64,000 bases of DNA from Leptospiraceae bacterium (GCA_020441005.1 JAGRNA010000061.1:1-64000), one strand, 5' to 3'; positions 8,576 to 18,199 are shown, counted from the first letter of the stretch. Notes: generated by a model not told the origin, from the letters alone. A program made the numbers and translations.

Positions 8576-9622
8576 TTATAGTAGCAACTTTTTTCTTTCT
8601 TCTTTATCAAGGTCGCGCAAGGATCTGATTTTTGTTAAAAAACAGCTCCAATCGCCGGAGCATCGACTGAAGGTTTCCTGAAAAAAGGCCTGCCCTGAAT
8701 TATACCGCAACCAGGCTAGAAAATGAGCATTATTGAGTTTTTTTTCAATCAGAGGCTGCAAATTCAGGACCTGCATCTCCAGCTGCTTGCTACGCAGCTT
8801 GTTTTGGAATGCAGCGATGATTTTTGCTTTGGCAAGCAGTTTTGCCCGATCGTCTAGATTGGATGCGTAATTATTTTCCAGTGCGCGCGCCGTATCGCGA
8901 AACCATTGACGCAGCTGAATTTGCTCATAATGGAAAATCAGCATTTTTTGCAAGCGGGGATCCTTCGCGCCCCAGCTATGCTGTAAAAACTCAAGCGCAC
9001 CCTGTTGCCCGGTGAAATTGGCGAAGGACTCGTTGAAGCGCACATCATCTGTAAACCATATGGTTGCGTGACTGCATTCATGAATCAACAGTTCGGCCAG
9101 ATAGGGCCGGGAAGCTTTTAGCTGGGTAGAGATAAGCGGATCGTCAAACCATCCCAGAGTCGAATAGGCTCCAATTTCCGAGAGAGCCACGTCGTAGCCT
9201 TCCCCTTCCAGCTCCTGCACTTTGGCGACGGCATCCTTTTTGTCGAAATATCCCAGATACGGTACGGTCCCAACAATCGGGAAGTAATACTCCAGAGCCT
9301 GGAATTGCAGCCGATCGCTGGCGCTAACGTTCCAGGCCAGGCTGTCGCGATCCAGAATTGTTATCTGTTGATAGGTTTGATCCACTTGCAGGTGCATCTT
9401 CTGGCGGGCGAACTCCCGGACCGATTCAATAAACAGCAGTTTGGCGCGCATCTCTTTTGGTGTGGCGGGATCCTGGATTACGGACTCGATCGGACGCCGG
9501 TACCACATGATTTCCAGCTGACCCATGGTGGCCTGCCCAAGATAGGCGACGCATTGGTTCGTTCCCGGCAGCAAGAGCAGCAGGATCAGTTGCCAGCGCA
9601 CAAGGGAAGGGAAGAGCCGCAT
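8576..9622 (-). CDS. Putative zinc aminopeptidase lipoprotein (PF10023 type)
   Basis: 348 residues. A hydrophobic N-terminus (10-20) ends in GTNQC, and the Cys24 followed by VAYLGQ aligns with the lipidated Cys of proteobacterial homologues (GC..VGYY), so this is probably a lipoprotein with an atypical lipobox. Zinc ligands: HECSH (181-185) as HExxH, plus NESFA (197-201) as the third ligand region. YFDKKDA and YSTLGWFDDP are further family landmarks. The fold is predicted to face the periplasm or outer-membrane surface. The next gene downstream is the MarR regulator, separated by 105 bases with its own promoter. Confidence 0.85.
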   Translation of the reverse strand: MRLFPSLVRWQLILLLLLPGTNQCVAYLGQATMGQLEIMWYRRPIESVIQDPATPKEMRAKLLFIESVREFARQKMHLQVDQTYQQITILDRDSLAWNVSASDRLQFQALEYYFPIVGTVPYLGYFDKKDAVAKVQELEGEGYDVALSEIGAYSTLGWFDDPLISTQLKASRPYLAELLIHECSHATIWFTDDVRFNESFANFTGQQGALEFLQHSWGAKDPRLQKMLIFHYEQIQLRQWFRDTARALENNYASNLDDRAKLLAKAKIIAAFQNKLRSKQLEMQVLNLQPLIEKKLNNAHFLAWLRYNSGQAFFQETFSRCSGDWSCFLTKIRSLRDLDKEERKKLLL

Positions 9623-9812
9623 GGGACCAGATTTGATCCGGGGACCCCGGCGGAAAGGAAAGTCTGACTAGCGGATGAAAAAAGGGGCCAGATTCCAAAA
9701 AACGCTCAAGGGCCGCGCCGGATAGCCGAATAATAAATTATCTGGCAGCCTGCAAGGGGCTGCGAGACCAGCGAAAAAAAAGGGGGTGCGGAGATTTTTT
9801 TTCTTCGGACCC

Positions 9813-9840
9813 TAAAGGTGCTGCTTCCGCCTCCCGATAG
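9813..9840 (+). promoter_or_regulatory. FliA (sigma-28)-like promoter of the first flagellin gene
   Basis: TAAAGGTG (9813-9820), 12 bases, then CCCGATAG (9833-9840), compared with the consensus TAAAGTTT-N11-GCCGATAA. Spacing is one base longer than consensus. The leader to the flaB start is about 120 bases. The rest of 9623-9961 holds no gene I can support; it includes poly-A and poly-T runs around 9775-9802. Confidence 0.6.
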
Positions 9841-9961
9841 AAACCAATGGAAAAGACCGTGGCATCGCAAAAAGGATTTTGTGATGCCTGGGATAAAAAG
9901 CTCTCCAGGTTGAGAGGGCCAATGGTTACACACGAAAAAATGTTTCAGGGAGGAAACACGA

Positions 9962-10810
9962 ATGATCATCAACCACAACCTCAGTGCGATTAATTCGCAC
10001 CGAACATTAAAGTTCCAGAATTGGGAAGTCAGCAAGAACATGGAAAAGCTGTCTTCCGGTATGCGGATCAATCGCGCTGGCGATGATGCTTCTGGTCTGG
10101 CGGTGTCTGAAAAGATGCGCACGCAGATCAACGGCCTCAGGCAAGCCGAACGCAATACCGAAGACGGTATGTCCATGATTCAGACCACCGAAGGCTACTT
10201 GCAGGAAATCAACGATATTCTGCAGCGGGTCCGTACTTTAGCGGTGCAGGCGTCCAACGGGATTTACACCGCCCAGGATCGCCAAATGATCCAGGTGGAA
10301 GTTTCCCAACTCATTGATGAAGTGGACCGCATCGCTTCACAAGCTGAATTCAACAAGCAGGATTTGCTGTTGGGTCAGTTTGCGCGCGGTTCGCGAGTTT
10401 CCTCAATGTGGTTCCATGTTGGTCCCAATCAGCATCAGCGTGAGAGGGTCTTCATTGCGACCATGACCGCCCAGGCCTTGAGTCTGAAAACTGCGGATGG
10501 CAATTTTCAGGCGAATCTGTCGACTGCTGAATCGGCCAATATCTCGATCGGCGTTGTAGACGATGCCTTGCACAAGGTAAACAAGCAACGCGCGGATTTG
10601 GGAGCCTATCAGAATCGACTCGAGCATGCCGCCAAGGGTCTCATGGTTGCGTATGAGAATACCCAGGCATCGGAAAGCCGCATTCGGGATACGGATATGG
10701 CCGAAGAGTCGGTAGCTTTCACCAAGAATCAAATTCTGGTACAGTCCGGAACGTCCATGCTGGCGCAAGCTAACATACGTCCGCAATCTGTGCTGCAGCT
10801 GCTGCGCTAA
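9962..10810 (+). CDS. flaB: Periplasmic flagellar core protein FlaB (copy 1)
   Basis: 282 residues. The N-terminal D0/D1 domain begins with [14 protein letters not shown] and contains [25 protein letters not shown]; the C-terminal D1/D0 part contains [11 protein letters not shown] and ends in SVLQLLR. The hypervariable surface domain is minimal, as in spirochaetal FlaB. There is no signal peptide; export is through the flagellar type III apparatus into the periplasm. The short central segment [22 protein letters not shown] is typical of Leptospira-type FlaB. A strong Shine-Dalgarno (GGGAGGA) precedes the ATG. Tandem with a second flaB 270 bases downstream. Confidence 0.97.
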   Translation: MIINHNLSAINSHRTLKFQNWEVSKNMEKLSSGMRINRAGDDASGLAVSEKMRTQINGLRQAERNTEDGMSMIQTTEGYLQEINDILQRVRTLAVQASNGIYTAQDRQMIQVEVSQLIDEVDRIASQAEFNKQDLLLGQFARGSRVSSMWFHVGPNQHQRERVFIATMTAQALSLKTADGNFQANLSTAESANISIGVVDDALHKVNKQRADLGAYQNRLEHAAKGLMVAYENTQASESRIRDTDMAEESVAFTKNQILVQSGTSMLAQANIRPQSVLQLLR

Positions 10811-10912
10811 CTAGCGCAGTTGCCTGGATTGTAAAGCGGACAGCACGGTAATGGTTGCGGTCTGTCCCTTTCAGTCTCGGTGAAACAAGCAGGAACTTTA
10901 ACGGGAGGTGTG

Positions 10913-10939
10913 TCAAAACCCACGCTTGCGCATTGATAA
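10913..10939 (+). promoter_or_regulatory. FliA-like promoter of the second flagellin gene
   Basis: TCAAAACC (10913-10920), 11 bases, ATTGATAA (10932-10939). Spacing is exactly consensus and GATAA of the -10 is conserved; the -35 is weaker. The leader to the start at 11081 is about 140 bases. Confidence 0.5.
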
Positions 10940-11080
10940 GCAAATGAACTCTTTTGCATTCTCTCTTTGACCGGTCAGTCGGTGCTGGTCGGGGAGGGAA
11001 TGCAACACGGACCTGCGGGTTCGGATTGTTTTCCTGTTCGGCAAGGAAGCTGAACACAAGAGAAGCAAAAGGAGTGCAGC

Positions 11081-11926
11081 ATGATTATCAATCACAACAT
11101 GAGCGCAGTTAATGCGCACCGCGCTCTGAAGTTTAATCAGTGGGATGTAGATCAGTCGATGGCCAAACTGGCATCGGGAGTCCGGATCAACCGGGCTGGC
11201 GATGACCCGTCGGGACTGGCGGTTTCCGAGAAAATGCGTACGCAGGTTCTAGGGCTCCGTCAGGCAACGCGCAATACCGAGGACGGTATGAGCCTGGTTC
11301 AGACTACCGAAGGGTATCTGGGACAGCTTACCGATATCGTCCAGCGGATGCGGGTTTTGTCCGTCCAGTCAGCCAATGGCATCTACAGTGATGAAGATCG
11401 GAAGCTCATTCAGGTCGAGATTCAACAACTCGTAGACGAGGTAGACCGGATTGCGTCGCAAGCCGAGTTTAATCGCTACGAATTGTTGCAGGGCAAATTC
11501 GCTCAAGGGTCACGGACCGGCTCTATGTGGTTTCACATGGGACCGAATGCCAGACAACGCGAGCGGGTGTTTATTGCCACGATGACGGCTCAGTCCCTTG
11601 GATTCAGGGGCAATGGCAACATCGCGGTCAGCGTTTCGTCAGTTGACGGGGCCAATAAACTCATCGGCGTGGCCGATGATGCTCTGGGCAAGATCTTGCG
11701 CCAGCGTTCGGATCTCGGCGGCTATGCCAACCGTATGGAGCATGCTGCCAAAGGGATCATGAATGCCTACGAGAATGTGATGGCCTCGGAATCACGGATC
11801 CGCGACACTGATATGGCGGAGGAGATGGTGAATTTGACTCGCTCCCAAATTTTGTCAAAAACATCTGTCGCTATGCTTGCCCAGGCAGGTATGCGGCCAG
11901 AGGGTGTTCTCAAGCTGCTTGGCTAA
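11081..11926 (+). CDS. flaB: Periplasmic flagellar core protein FlaB (copy 2)
   Basis: 281 residues and clearly paralogous to the preceding gene along its whole length ([14 protein letters not shown] start, [36 protein letters not shown], end GVLKLLG). The central region differs most ([20 protein letters not shown]), giving a distinct filament subunit. Shine-Dalgarno AAGGAG is well placed. A strong intrinsic terminator follows, so the pair forms the end of this transcription block. Confidence 0.97.
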   Translation: MIINHNMSAVNAHRALKFNQWDVDQSMAKLASGVRINRAGDDPSGLAVSEKMRTQVLGLRQATRNTEDGMSLVQTTEGYLGQLTDIVQRMRVLSVQSANGIYSDEDRKLIQVEIQQLVDEVDRIASQAEFNRYELLQGKFAQGSRTGSMWFHMGPNARQRERVFIATMTAQSLGFRGNGNIAVSVSSVDGANKLIGVADDALGKILRQRSDLGGYANRMEHAAKGIMNAYENVMASESRIRDTDMAEEMVNLTRSQILSKTSVAMLAQAGMRPEGVLKLLG

Positions 11927-11963
11927 GGCACCGACCGACAAACATCTGGCCTTTGTCGGGCCT

Positions 11964-12003
11964 GTTCGCTCCCGCCTCCTGCGGGGGCGGACTTTTCTTT
12001 TTT
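11964..12003 (+). terminator. Intrinsic terminator after the second flaB
   Basis: GTTCGCTCCC (11964-11973) pairs with GGGGGCGGAC (11983-11992), a ten-pair stem with two G-U wobbles and a nine-base loop, followed at once by a T-rich tract (TTTTCTTTTTTT). Confidence 0.85.
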
Positions 12004-12152
12004 CCAGATCGAATTCACTGACGCTCAGAAAACCGGTATGCGAGCCGGTCCTGCTCGCTAGCCCCGGGCTTCAGGACCTGGAACTGCCCATTGTTCCGTT
12101 GCCGGTCCAGACCCGGTTCCATTTTCAGGCCTGCTCCTGGCCGTCAGTTGGA

Positions 12153-13565
12153 TCAGCTTTTTCTTTCGATTAGAAGCAGACTGCAATCGTCGATCGGCTC
12201 TTTGGTTTGACGCCAGGCGCTCCAGGCGCGCAGGAAGCGATTCTTGTGGTTTTCCAGATTTACATGCCAGTTATCCTGGATATCATTCAGCAGGCGGGCG
12301 ACTCCATAGCTTTGATTGCGGCGATTCCGGCTTTCTTCGATGCCATCCGTCAGCAGGCAAATGCGGTCAGACTGTTCCATTTGGATTTTGTGGCTGGAAA
12401 TACTCAATTCATTGCTTGGAAACTGGCCCAGAATCATACCCTGGGTAATTACTTCCTGCGCCTGACCTGCCTGATGCTTGTACAGCAATGCCGGACGATG
12501 CGCTCCGCTGGCCAGGTCGATGACGCCGCCGTCAGCGGGCAGGATCAGGCACTGGGCTGTCAGGTATTCAATTGTGCGAATTGTCTGGTAGGCGGTTTGA
12601 TTGATGGAAAGCAGAATTTCAGCGGCTGTGCTACACTGCGGCGCTGATTGCTGGAAAGCGATTTTGACCAGGATTGTCAGCAGGGCTGCCGGAATGCCAT
12701 GTCCCGAAACATCAACCAGCAATACAGCCAAATCGCCGTTGTCCAGCTCGAGAATGTCAAAGAAATCTCCGCCGACGGTGTGCGCGGGCTGGTACCAACC
12801 GGAGACCCGGTAGCGGGCGGTTTCATAGGGCATTTCGGGAAGCATGCTTTGCTGAATCCCGCGCGCTATGTCCAGTTCTTCGGCGAGCAATTGTTCCCGG
12901 TCTTGAATAGATTCCAGCAGCCATTGCTTATGATTGCCTTCACGCATCAAGCGGTGTCTGGCATGAATCAGGCGCCGTCTGGTAATATACTCCTGCCAGG
13001 CTATGGTCTGGCGTACCTGGATAATCAGGATGCAAAATATACTGAACGTGAAGAGGAACAGGCCGCCTTGCAATATGATCTGATCGAAGGTGCGCCCACC
13101 GGGAGTCAGCTGAAATACAAGATAAAGAGCGAGGCCGCTGCTGTAGAGCAGCAAGGAATGCATCCAGTGCCAAAACAAAAAAAGGGCGCAGCCAGCAAAC
13201 GCAGCCGCCAGACCCATCGTATAGGTGTTGTCCGCCGGATGACTCAAAGCGGCTGTCCAGGCCAGGCTGCCAAACAGACTCCACCCTAGAATGTGTCCGC
13301 CGGCCTGGCTGGATATGCGTCGCATGCGCATCAATAACCAGCCAACCAGGATCAAGGTGACGGTCAGGCAGCGTAGTACCAGGATTTGATACCAGTGGTC
13401 TGGTATCAGAAAAAAGTCAATCAGCGACCAGACTGGATAAATCCCCACTACGCCCGGCATAAAGATGGAATGCCAGGCACGGGCTTGACGAGCAGATTCC
13501 TTTTCCCAGCCCGGGTGGACCGGCCACAGGCCGAGTCGGCGCATGATTTGCTTGCCCGGCATCAT
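12153..13565 (-). CDS. Membrane SpoIIE/RsbU-type PP2C serine phosphatase
   Basis: 470 residues. The N-terminal half (about 30-190) contains several membrane helices. A short coiled linker (QDREQLLAEELDIARGIQQSMLP, seen in two blocks) leads into the SpoIIE domain, with GGDFFD, DVSGHG and LLTDGIEE supplying the metal-binding aspartates. Such proteins dephosphorylate anti-sigma-factor antagonists in partner-switching cascades; no such partner is in the window except perhaps the SpoIIAA/STAS-like protein at 34.3 kb. The ATG at 13565 directly abuts the stop of the upstream TPR gene, indicating an operon. Confidence 0.9.
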   Translation of the reverse strand: MMPGKQIMRRLGLWPVHPGWEKESARQARAWHSIFMPGVVGIYPVWSLIDFFLIPDHWYQILVLRCLTVTLILVGWLLMRMRRISSQAGGHILGWSLFGSLAWTAALSHPADNTYTMGLAAAFAGCALFLFWHWMHSLLLYSSGLALYLVFQLTPGGRTFDQIILQGGLFLFTFSIFCILIIQVRQTIAWQEYITRRRLIHARHRLMREGNHKQWLLESIQDREQLLAEELDIARGIQQSMLPEMPYETARYRVSGWYQPAHTVGGDFFDILELDNGDLAVLLVDVSGHGIPAALLTILVKIAFQQSAPQCSTAAEILLSINQTAYQTIRTIEYLTAQCLILPADGGVIDLASGAHRPALLYKHQAGQAQEVITQGMILGQFPSNELSISSHKIQMEQSDRICLLTDGIEESRNRRNQSYGVARLLNDIQDNWHVNLENHKNRFLRAWSAWRQTKEPIDDCSLLLIERKS

Positions 13566-14036
13566 CTATTGTCGTCCCAGGGCAAGTAAAACGCTGGTGC
13601 GCAGGTTACGGCATTGCTCGTTTTCGTCATCAATTTCCAGGCCATTCTGGACACAGGCCAGCGCCTGCTCGTATTGGCAGTCCAGATACAGTGCTTCGCC
13701 GAGCGCCGCCCAGTAGGAGCATTCGGCCGGATTCTGGCGAGTACACTGCCGGAAGCATGCAATGGCATCCGGATACTGGTGTTCCTTGATAGCCATGACT
13801 CCGCCGACATAGTTCCATAAACCGCTGCGGCGTTGCTCCGGTTCGGATAGCGCATGCAAGTTTCTGATTTCCTGGCAGTGTTGCTCATAATCCTGAAGAC
13901 AGAGCAGCAGGGCCAGCTCAAGCCATTGACCAGACGGCGGTGTTCTGGATTGCAGCTCATGGCGCAGGGCCTGAATTGCATCAGCCAATTCACCCTGTTC
14001 CAGGAAATAATCGGCGGGTGATTCGAAAATCGTCAA
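13566..14036 (-). CDS. Small TPR protein
   Basis: 156 residues, no signal or membrane segment. At least three helix-turn-helix TPR units are visible, the clearest being NPAECSYWAALGEALYLDCQ followed by YEQALACVQNGLEID. Its stop abuts the start of the SpoIIE phosphatase gene, so it may be a partner or scaffold of that phosphatase. The BCCT transporter gene lies 40 bases upstream on the same strand. Confidence 0.75.
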   Translation of the reverse strand: MTIFESPADYFLEQGELADAIQALRHELQSRTPPSGQWLELALLLCLQDYEQHCQEIRNLHALSEPEQRRSGLWNYVGGVMAIKEHQYPDAIACFRQCTRQNPAECSYWAALGEALYLDCQYEQALACVQNGLEIDDENEQCRNLRTSVLLALGRQ

Positions 14037-14075
14037 AGTCGTCTCTCTGTCAAGGATCCAGGATTCACAGTCGGT

Positions 14076-15659
14076 TTATCGGGGCGGTTTGGCTTTGACG
14101 AAGTTGTCATTCGAATTGTTTGCGGGTGCGCGGCCCTTGCGGGTAATGATAACCTTGATCAGCGCCATTGCAACCAGTATTTCCAGGATCAATGCTGGAA
14201 ATCCGCCCAGGTTGGAAAGCATCTTGATGCCTTCGATACCGCCTCGGGAAAGCAGGATCCAGGCCATGGCCCCGATCAAGCTTCCCCAGATAATCTTGAC
14301 CGAAGTTCTGGATTCCGGATTGTCGGGATTGATGCCGCTCGTGCTCATACTGCTCATGGCGCTGGTGTTGCTGTCTGCTGCAGTGACAAAGGATACGAAA
14401 CTGAGCAACAGAAAAAAAGGAATGATAAAACGGGACCATGGCAGGGTCTCCAGGATAGCGTACGTAATCGCCTCGGGGCCGCTAGATTGCAACAGGGTCA
14501 GCAGACCCTGGTGATAAAACTGGATGTGCAGCGTTGTGCCGCTGAAAATTGTGATCCAGCAGATGGCAAACAGGGAGGGCAATAAAAAGTTCATCACAAT
14601 AAAGTCGCGAACTGTGTAGCCGTAGGCAATGCGCCCCAAAAACAGGGCCGTCACCGGTGTCCAGGCCAGCCAGTTGGCCCAATAGAAAACGGTCCATTGG
14701 CGCGCCCACTCGCCATCGGCTCCCTCGCCGCTAAAAACGCTGCGCTCGGCAAAATGAACCAGAAAATCTCCCAGGGATTCCAGGCCGAGGTCGAGCATGA
14801 ACACAGTTGGTCCGGTTATTAAAACAAAAAGTATTAAAAAAATAAAAAACTTTACATTGAGATCCGATAGAATGCGGATCCCTTTCATCAGACCCGAGGA
14901 AGCCGAAATCACAAAGGTGCAAACGACCAGCCCAATCAGGCATCCATACAGCAGACTGCCTCCAGTTAGTTCCGGCAGGATATGATGCAATCCGCCAGCC
15001 AAAGCCAGGATTCCAGTGCCCAGCGATGCCGACATGCCGGCTACAAGGGTGTACAACGCGATGATGTCAATTAGCCAGCTCCAGCGTCGGGCAAAAGCAT
15101 CTCCCAATAATGGCGCAAGCAGCGAGCCCAGGCTGAATGGCTGTCCCAGATTATAATAGGTGATGGCAAACATCAGGGCTGGCACAGCATAGAGAGCGTA
15201 GGGTGTAAACGACCAGTGCATAAACATGGTGGCCAATGAAAAGCGCATCGCCGAGTATGTATTCGGATTGGCACCGCTACCCTGCGTCGGTTGATTCAGG
15301 TGATACAAAGGTTCCGCCGCTGCCCAAAAGAGCACTCCGATGGCGATTGTGGTGCATAGAATAACGGTAAACCAGCTCCAGCGCGACAATAGCGGTTTGG
15401 CATCCTGGCCACCAATTCGAATCGAACCGAAACGGGTTAAGAATATAATGATGATCAGGACAACCATGCCAAACGCTGTAATGCTAAAGAGCCAGGCGCT
15501 CAGATCGAGCATTTCGCGATTGGTATCGGTGAGCCATTGCAAAAAGTCGCCGGGATAGAGCAGACTGAATAAAACGGAACCAAGGAGTAACAGGAACGGC
15601 GGCCAAAATACCCGATGACGAAACCCCTGCCGGAAGCGTTTTTCTGGATTGGTATTAAT
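14076..15659 (-). CDS. BCCT-family (betaine/choline/carnitine) transporter, probable ATT start
   Basis: Sodium- or proton-coupled uptake of a quaternary ammonium compound such as glycine betaine (family knowledge). Family marks include GVLFWAAAEPLYH, MHWSFTPYALYAVPAL and AADSNTSAMS. The first usual start codon, TTG at 15542, would remove transmembrane helix 1. In the same frame the DNA upstream encodes NTNPEKRFRQGFRHRVFW followed by a hydrophobic helix, the normal BCCT N-terminus, and stays open back to a stop at 15684-15686. No ATG, GTG or TTG lies in that stretch. The ATT at 15659 has a GGGAG Shine-Dalgarno seven bases upstream (15667-15671), so it is taken as the start. Full length would be 527 residues with 12 helices. 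Confidence 0.85.
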   Translation of the reverse strand: MNTNPEKRFRQGFRHRVFWPPFLLLLGSVLFSLLYPGDFLQWLTDTNREMLDLSAWLFSITAFGMVVLIIIIFLTRFGSIRIGGQDAKPLLSRWSWFTVILCTTIAIGVLFWAAAEPLYHLNQPTQGSGANPNTYSAMRFSLATMFMHWSFTPYALYAVPALMFAITYYNLGQPFSLGSLLAPLLGDAFARRWSWLIDIIALYTLVAGMSASLGTGILALAGGLHHILPELTGGSLLYGCLIGLVVCTFVISASSGLMKGIRILSDLNVKFFIFLILFVLITGPTVFMLDLGLESLGDFLVHFAERSVFSGEGADGEWARQWTVFYWANWLAWTPVTALFLGRIAYGYTVRDFIVMNFLLPSLFAICWITIFSGTTLHIQFYHQGLLTLLQSSGPEAITYAILETLPWSRFIIPFFLLLSFVSFVTAADSNTSAMSSMSTSGINPDNPESRTSVKIIWGSLIGAMAWILLSRGGIEGIKMLSNLGGFPALILEILVAMALIKVIITRKGRAPANNSNDNFVKAKPPR

Positions 15660-15759
15660 AACGGTGCTCCCGATCAGATTGCATTATGAAAGCAGTGGCT
15701 GCATTGATTCCGAATGGGGATGCCCGGCGAGCTTTTTGTCAAGCGTGATTTCTGTGCGC

Positions 15760-16668
15760 TTACGATGCCTGGAAAGCCAGGTGGATCAATAGTAAAATCG
15801 CAATCACCAGCAGTATTAGCAAGGCCGATAAACCGGCCAGAATCCGGGTCTGGATTCGATGCAGTCGACTGCGATCTCTCTGCAGCCAAAGTTCGCTTGC
15901 AGTTGATTGCAGTTGCTGGCCAGGGGCGGGCAAGCGCGCAATGGCAGTGGCGAGCCTGAGCAGGCCTTCCAGCAGGACCGGCATTGTGGCCGGCTGAAGC
16001 CGCTGCAGGGTAAAGCGGCGCCAGTGTAAACGCAATGCGTCGGGCTGGATTTGCAAATTTCGCAGTTCGTACCCGTCGATTGGCTGCAGGCTATCCATCA
16101 GAAAGGTTGCTATGCCCGGCTGGGCCACTAACTGGCGGGTCCACTCTGCATCGGCTGCATGGATCAACAGAGCGGAGTCCAGTAATTGATCCCCGGTGCT
16201 GATCTGCTCCTGACCCATCCAGCTGGCTATCCGGCTGCCTGTGCGCGATGCATTGCGAAAGGAGACCCTGGTAGCCGTTGGCGCTGACACGTAAATCTCC
16301 AGGCTGGGGCCGCGAGAATAATAAATGTCCAGTGATCGGCCGGACCAGTTGCCGTGATATTGACGGCCACGCAAATAATTCTGGCCTGACAGGCCCAACG
16401 GTTCCATCGCGGCATCGATCAAACGGACTTGTCGCCGGCGAATGAAGAGACCAATGGCAAGGGCGCTGCCGATTAAGAGTCCAATTCCGATCGCAGCGCT
16501 GATCCCCACCCACAGAAATGCGCGGGGATCATGGCTCTGATTGGCCAGATACAAAGGATAGAACAAAAAAAGGCCCAGGATCGGGATGACGATCAGACCG
16601 GCCAGGACCTGTACCAAACAGCCCCGACCCGCATCCCGCAGCCAGTTTTTTGCGATTCGATGGCTCAC
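15760..16668 (-). CDS. Hypothetical membrane protein with three hydrophobic segments
   Basis: About 302 residues from GTG at 16668; a TTG at 16761 would add 31 residues of poor quality. Two adjacent membrane helices lie near the N-terminus (VQVLAGLIVIPILGLFLFY; WVGISAAIGIGLLIGSAL) and one at the C-terminus (LLILLVIAILLLIHLAF). The central 180 residues are soluble and beta-rich (RSLDIYYSRGPSLEIYVSA). Not recognised. About 100 bases upstream of the BCCT gene on the same strand. Confidence 0.55.
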   Translation of the reverse strand: MSHRIAKNWLRDAGRGCLVQVLAGLIVIPILGLFLFYPLYLANQSHDPRAFLWVGISAAIGIGLLIGSALAIGLFIRRRQVRLIDAAMEPLGLSGQNYLRGRQYHGNWSGRSLDIYYSRGPSLEIYVSAPTATRVSFRNASRTGSRIASWMGQEQISTGDQLLDSALLIHAADAEWTRQLVAQPGIATFLMDSLQPIDGYELRNLQIQPDALRLHWRRFTLQRLQPATMPVLLEGLLRLATAIARLPAPGQQLQSTASELWLQRDRSRLHRIQTRILAGLSALLILLVIAILLLIHLAFQAS

Positions 16669-16826
16669 GGAAGATTGACGGCACCTCTTGTTGTTTTTGT
16701 CAAAGGAAAAAAGGCGGTCAAAGCATCCGGTCCGGGTTTGCGAAAAAAGCAGGCCGGGCAAACAAAGTTGGTTGACTAATTGTGAAAATTATCAGAATTT
16801 ATGAATTGATTTTTTCATGGAGCATT

Positions 16827-17222
16827 ATGATGCAAAATCGTTTCAGTTGGGGTCTACAAATACTCATCGCCTTGATCCTGGGCCAAACCCTTTTTTTTAA
16901 ATTCGGCGGGGCCCCGGAAAGCATCTACATTTTTGAAACCCTGGGAGTCGAGCCCTGGGGCCGCTATGCAGCTGCTACCATCGAGAGCATTGCTGTGGTG
17001 CTGCTCTTGCTGCCGCGCTGGAACGTTTTTGGCGCCTTTTTGGCTGGCTGCAGCATGATTGGCGCGATTGCGGCCCATCTAGGCAAACTGGGCATTGTGG
17101 TTGCAGACGATGGCGGACTCTTGTTCGGTTTGGCTCTGGTGGTGCTCTTTTGTTCCGCTTTGCTCCTCTTTCTGCGCCGCCGGCTTGTCATGGATCTTTT
17201 GGGTCGTTTGCCAAACCCGTAA
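16827..17222 (+). CDS. DoxX-like small membrane protein
   Basis: 131 residues from the tandem ATG at 16827/16830, which has GGAG upstream (16819-16822). A GTG at 16782 would add 15 residues but falls in an AT-rich promoter-like stretch. Four hydrophobic helices, with GQTLFFKFGGAPESI in the first loop, as in DoxX/DoxD and SURF4-type proteins of the inner membrane. Specific role unknown. Confidence 0.72.
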   Translation: MMQNRFSWGLQILIALILGQTLFFKFGGAPESIYIFETLGVEPWGRYAAATIESIAVVLLLLPRWNVFGAFLAGCSMIGAIAAHLGKLGIVVADDGGLLFGLALVVLFCSALLLFLRRRLVMDLLGRLPNP

Positions 17223-17402
17223 ACATGCATCCGCAACGGGCGTACGGCTGCGGCTCTTACAAACCAGAGCAGGCCTTTTGTTCCCGACGGACATCCGAAA
17301 GTCTCTGTGGTGCACCACCGTTTGCTTCATCCTCGGCGTATAGGTGCCAATCGGCAAATTTTTAGGACTATACAGTGGGCGAGTCGCTCCATAATCGACA
17401 GT

Positions 17403-17906
17403 ATGTCCAGTCCGGCCGAAGCTGATCGGGTCTATCGGTTTTTTGCCACGCAAGGCGAGTTGATGACCTTGCTCCAGTCTCGCTGGAGCGGACAGGGTAT
17501 CCACGCCCTGCCATGGTGTGATATTCACGCCGGGGTTGCACTGGAATGCCGGTATCATCCCAAAGGCAAAAGCCTGCGACTTGGTCTGAAAAGTAAAAAA
17601 CCGGGCCGGGTTTTCTTTCAGGGCCGCCCATCCCATGGTGCTGCCACCGGTCATGCCCTGGAGACGCAACTAGAGCTGCCTTTGGAAGGGCTGCTGCTGA
17701 GCATTGATGCTGATTATGCCTTGCTGACCAATCAACCCAGGGGGCGGGTGAAGTTGAAAATAACCTTCCAGGCGATTCAGGAGCGTCGCTTGCACTGTCA
17801 GATCGAGCTGTCGGGAACGGAATTGCAGATGCCTGCTGATGGTATTCAGTTCGTCAGTCCGAGTGACATGTGGCTTGCCTTCTCAGGCGTGATGAAAAAA
17901 CTATAA
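17403..17906 (+). CDS. Hypothetical protein upstream of hisE
   Basis: 167 residues from ATG 17403 ([14 protein letters not shown]); an upstream start at 17307 would add 32 unlikely arginine-rich residues. Mostly beta-strand predicted ([32 protein letters not shown]), without membrane segments. Not recognised; the pattern could be a PilZ-like barrel but the defining RxxxR and DxSxxG motifs are absent. Its stop is two bases before the hisE start. Confidence 0.55.
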   Translation: MSSPAEADRVYRFFATQGELMTLLQSRWSGQGIHALPWCDIHAGVALECRYHPKGKSLRLGLKSKKPGRVFFQGRPSHGAATGHALETQLELPLEGLLLSIDADYALLTNQPRGRVKLKITFQAIQERRLHCQIELSGTELQMPADGIQFVSPSDMWLAFSGVMKKL

Positions 17907-17908
17907 TT

Positions 17909-18199
17909 ATGCAATTCTTGATTGAACTGGAACAGCTGCTGCAGTCTAGATATAAAGAACGCCCCGATGACTCTTATACGACCAGGCTCTTTGACGGCGG
18001 TCGGGACCGGATCCTGAAGAAAATCGGCGAGGAAGCGGGCGAAGTGATCATTGCAGCCAAAAATCCCGATCGCTCCGAGCTGATTTACGAATCTGCTGAT
18101 CTGTTGTTTCATTTGCAGGTATTGCTGGTCGATGCCGGCATATCTATTGAGGAGATCAGCCAGGAGTTAGAGACTCGTCATCAGCCTAAAAAGGCTTGA
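17909..18199 (+). CDS. hisE: Phosphoribosyl-ATP pyrophosphatase HisE
   Basis: 96 residues. Hydrolyses phosphoribosyl-ATP to phosphoribosyl-AMP in histidine synthesis. All-alpha MazG-like fold with [19 protein letters not shown], the metal-binding EEAGE (41-45) and ESAD (61-64) and [10 protein letters not shown]. The ATG at 17909 is preferred to an upstream ATG at 17870, which overlaps the preceding gene. No other his genes are in the window, so this is an orphan his locus. Confidence 0.93.
   Translation: MQFLIELEQLLQSRYKERPDDSYTTRLFDGGRDRILKKIGEEAGEVIIAAKNPDRSELIYESADLLFHLQVLLVDAGISIEEISQELETRHQPKKA

Noticed and set aside
9706-10176. Long minus-strand frame opposite the flaB promoter and gene start
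   Set aside because: It is the mirror of flaB coding sequence and its leader, and has no protein-like features.
10799-10818. CTGCGC/GCGCAG hairpin at the end of flaB copy 1 as terminator
   Set aside because: Short stem and no following T-run; the second flaB has its own promoter but read-through cannot be excluded.
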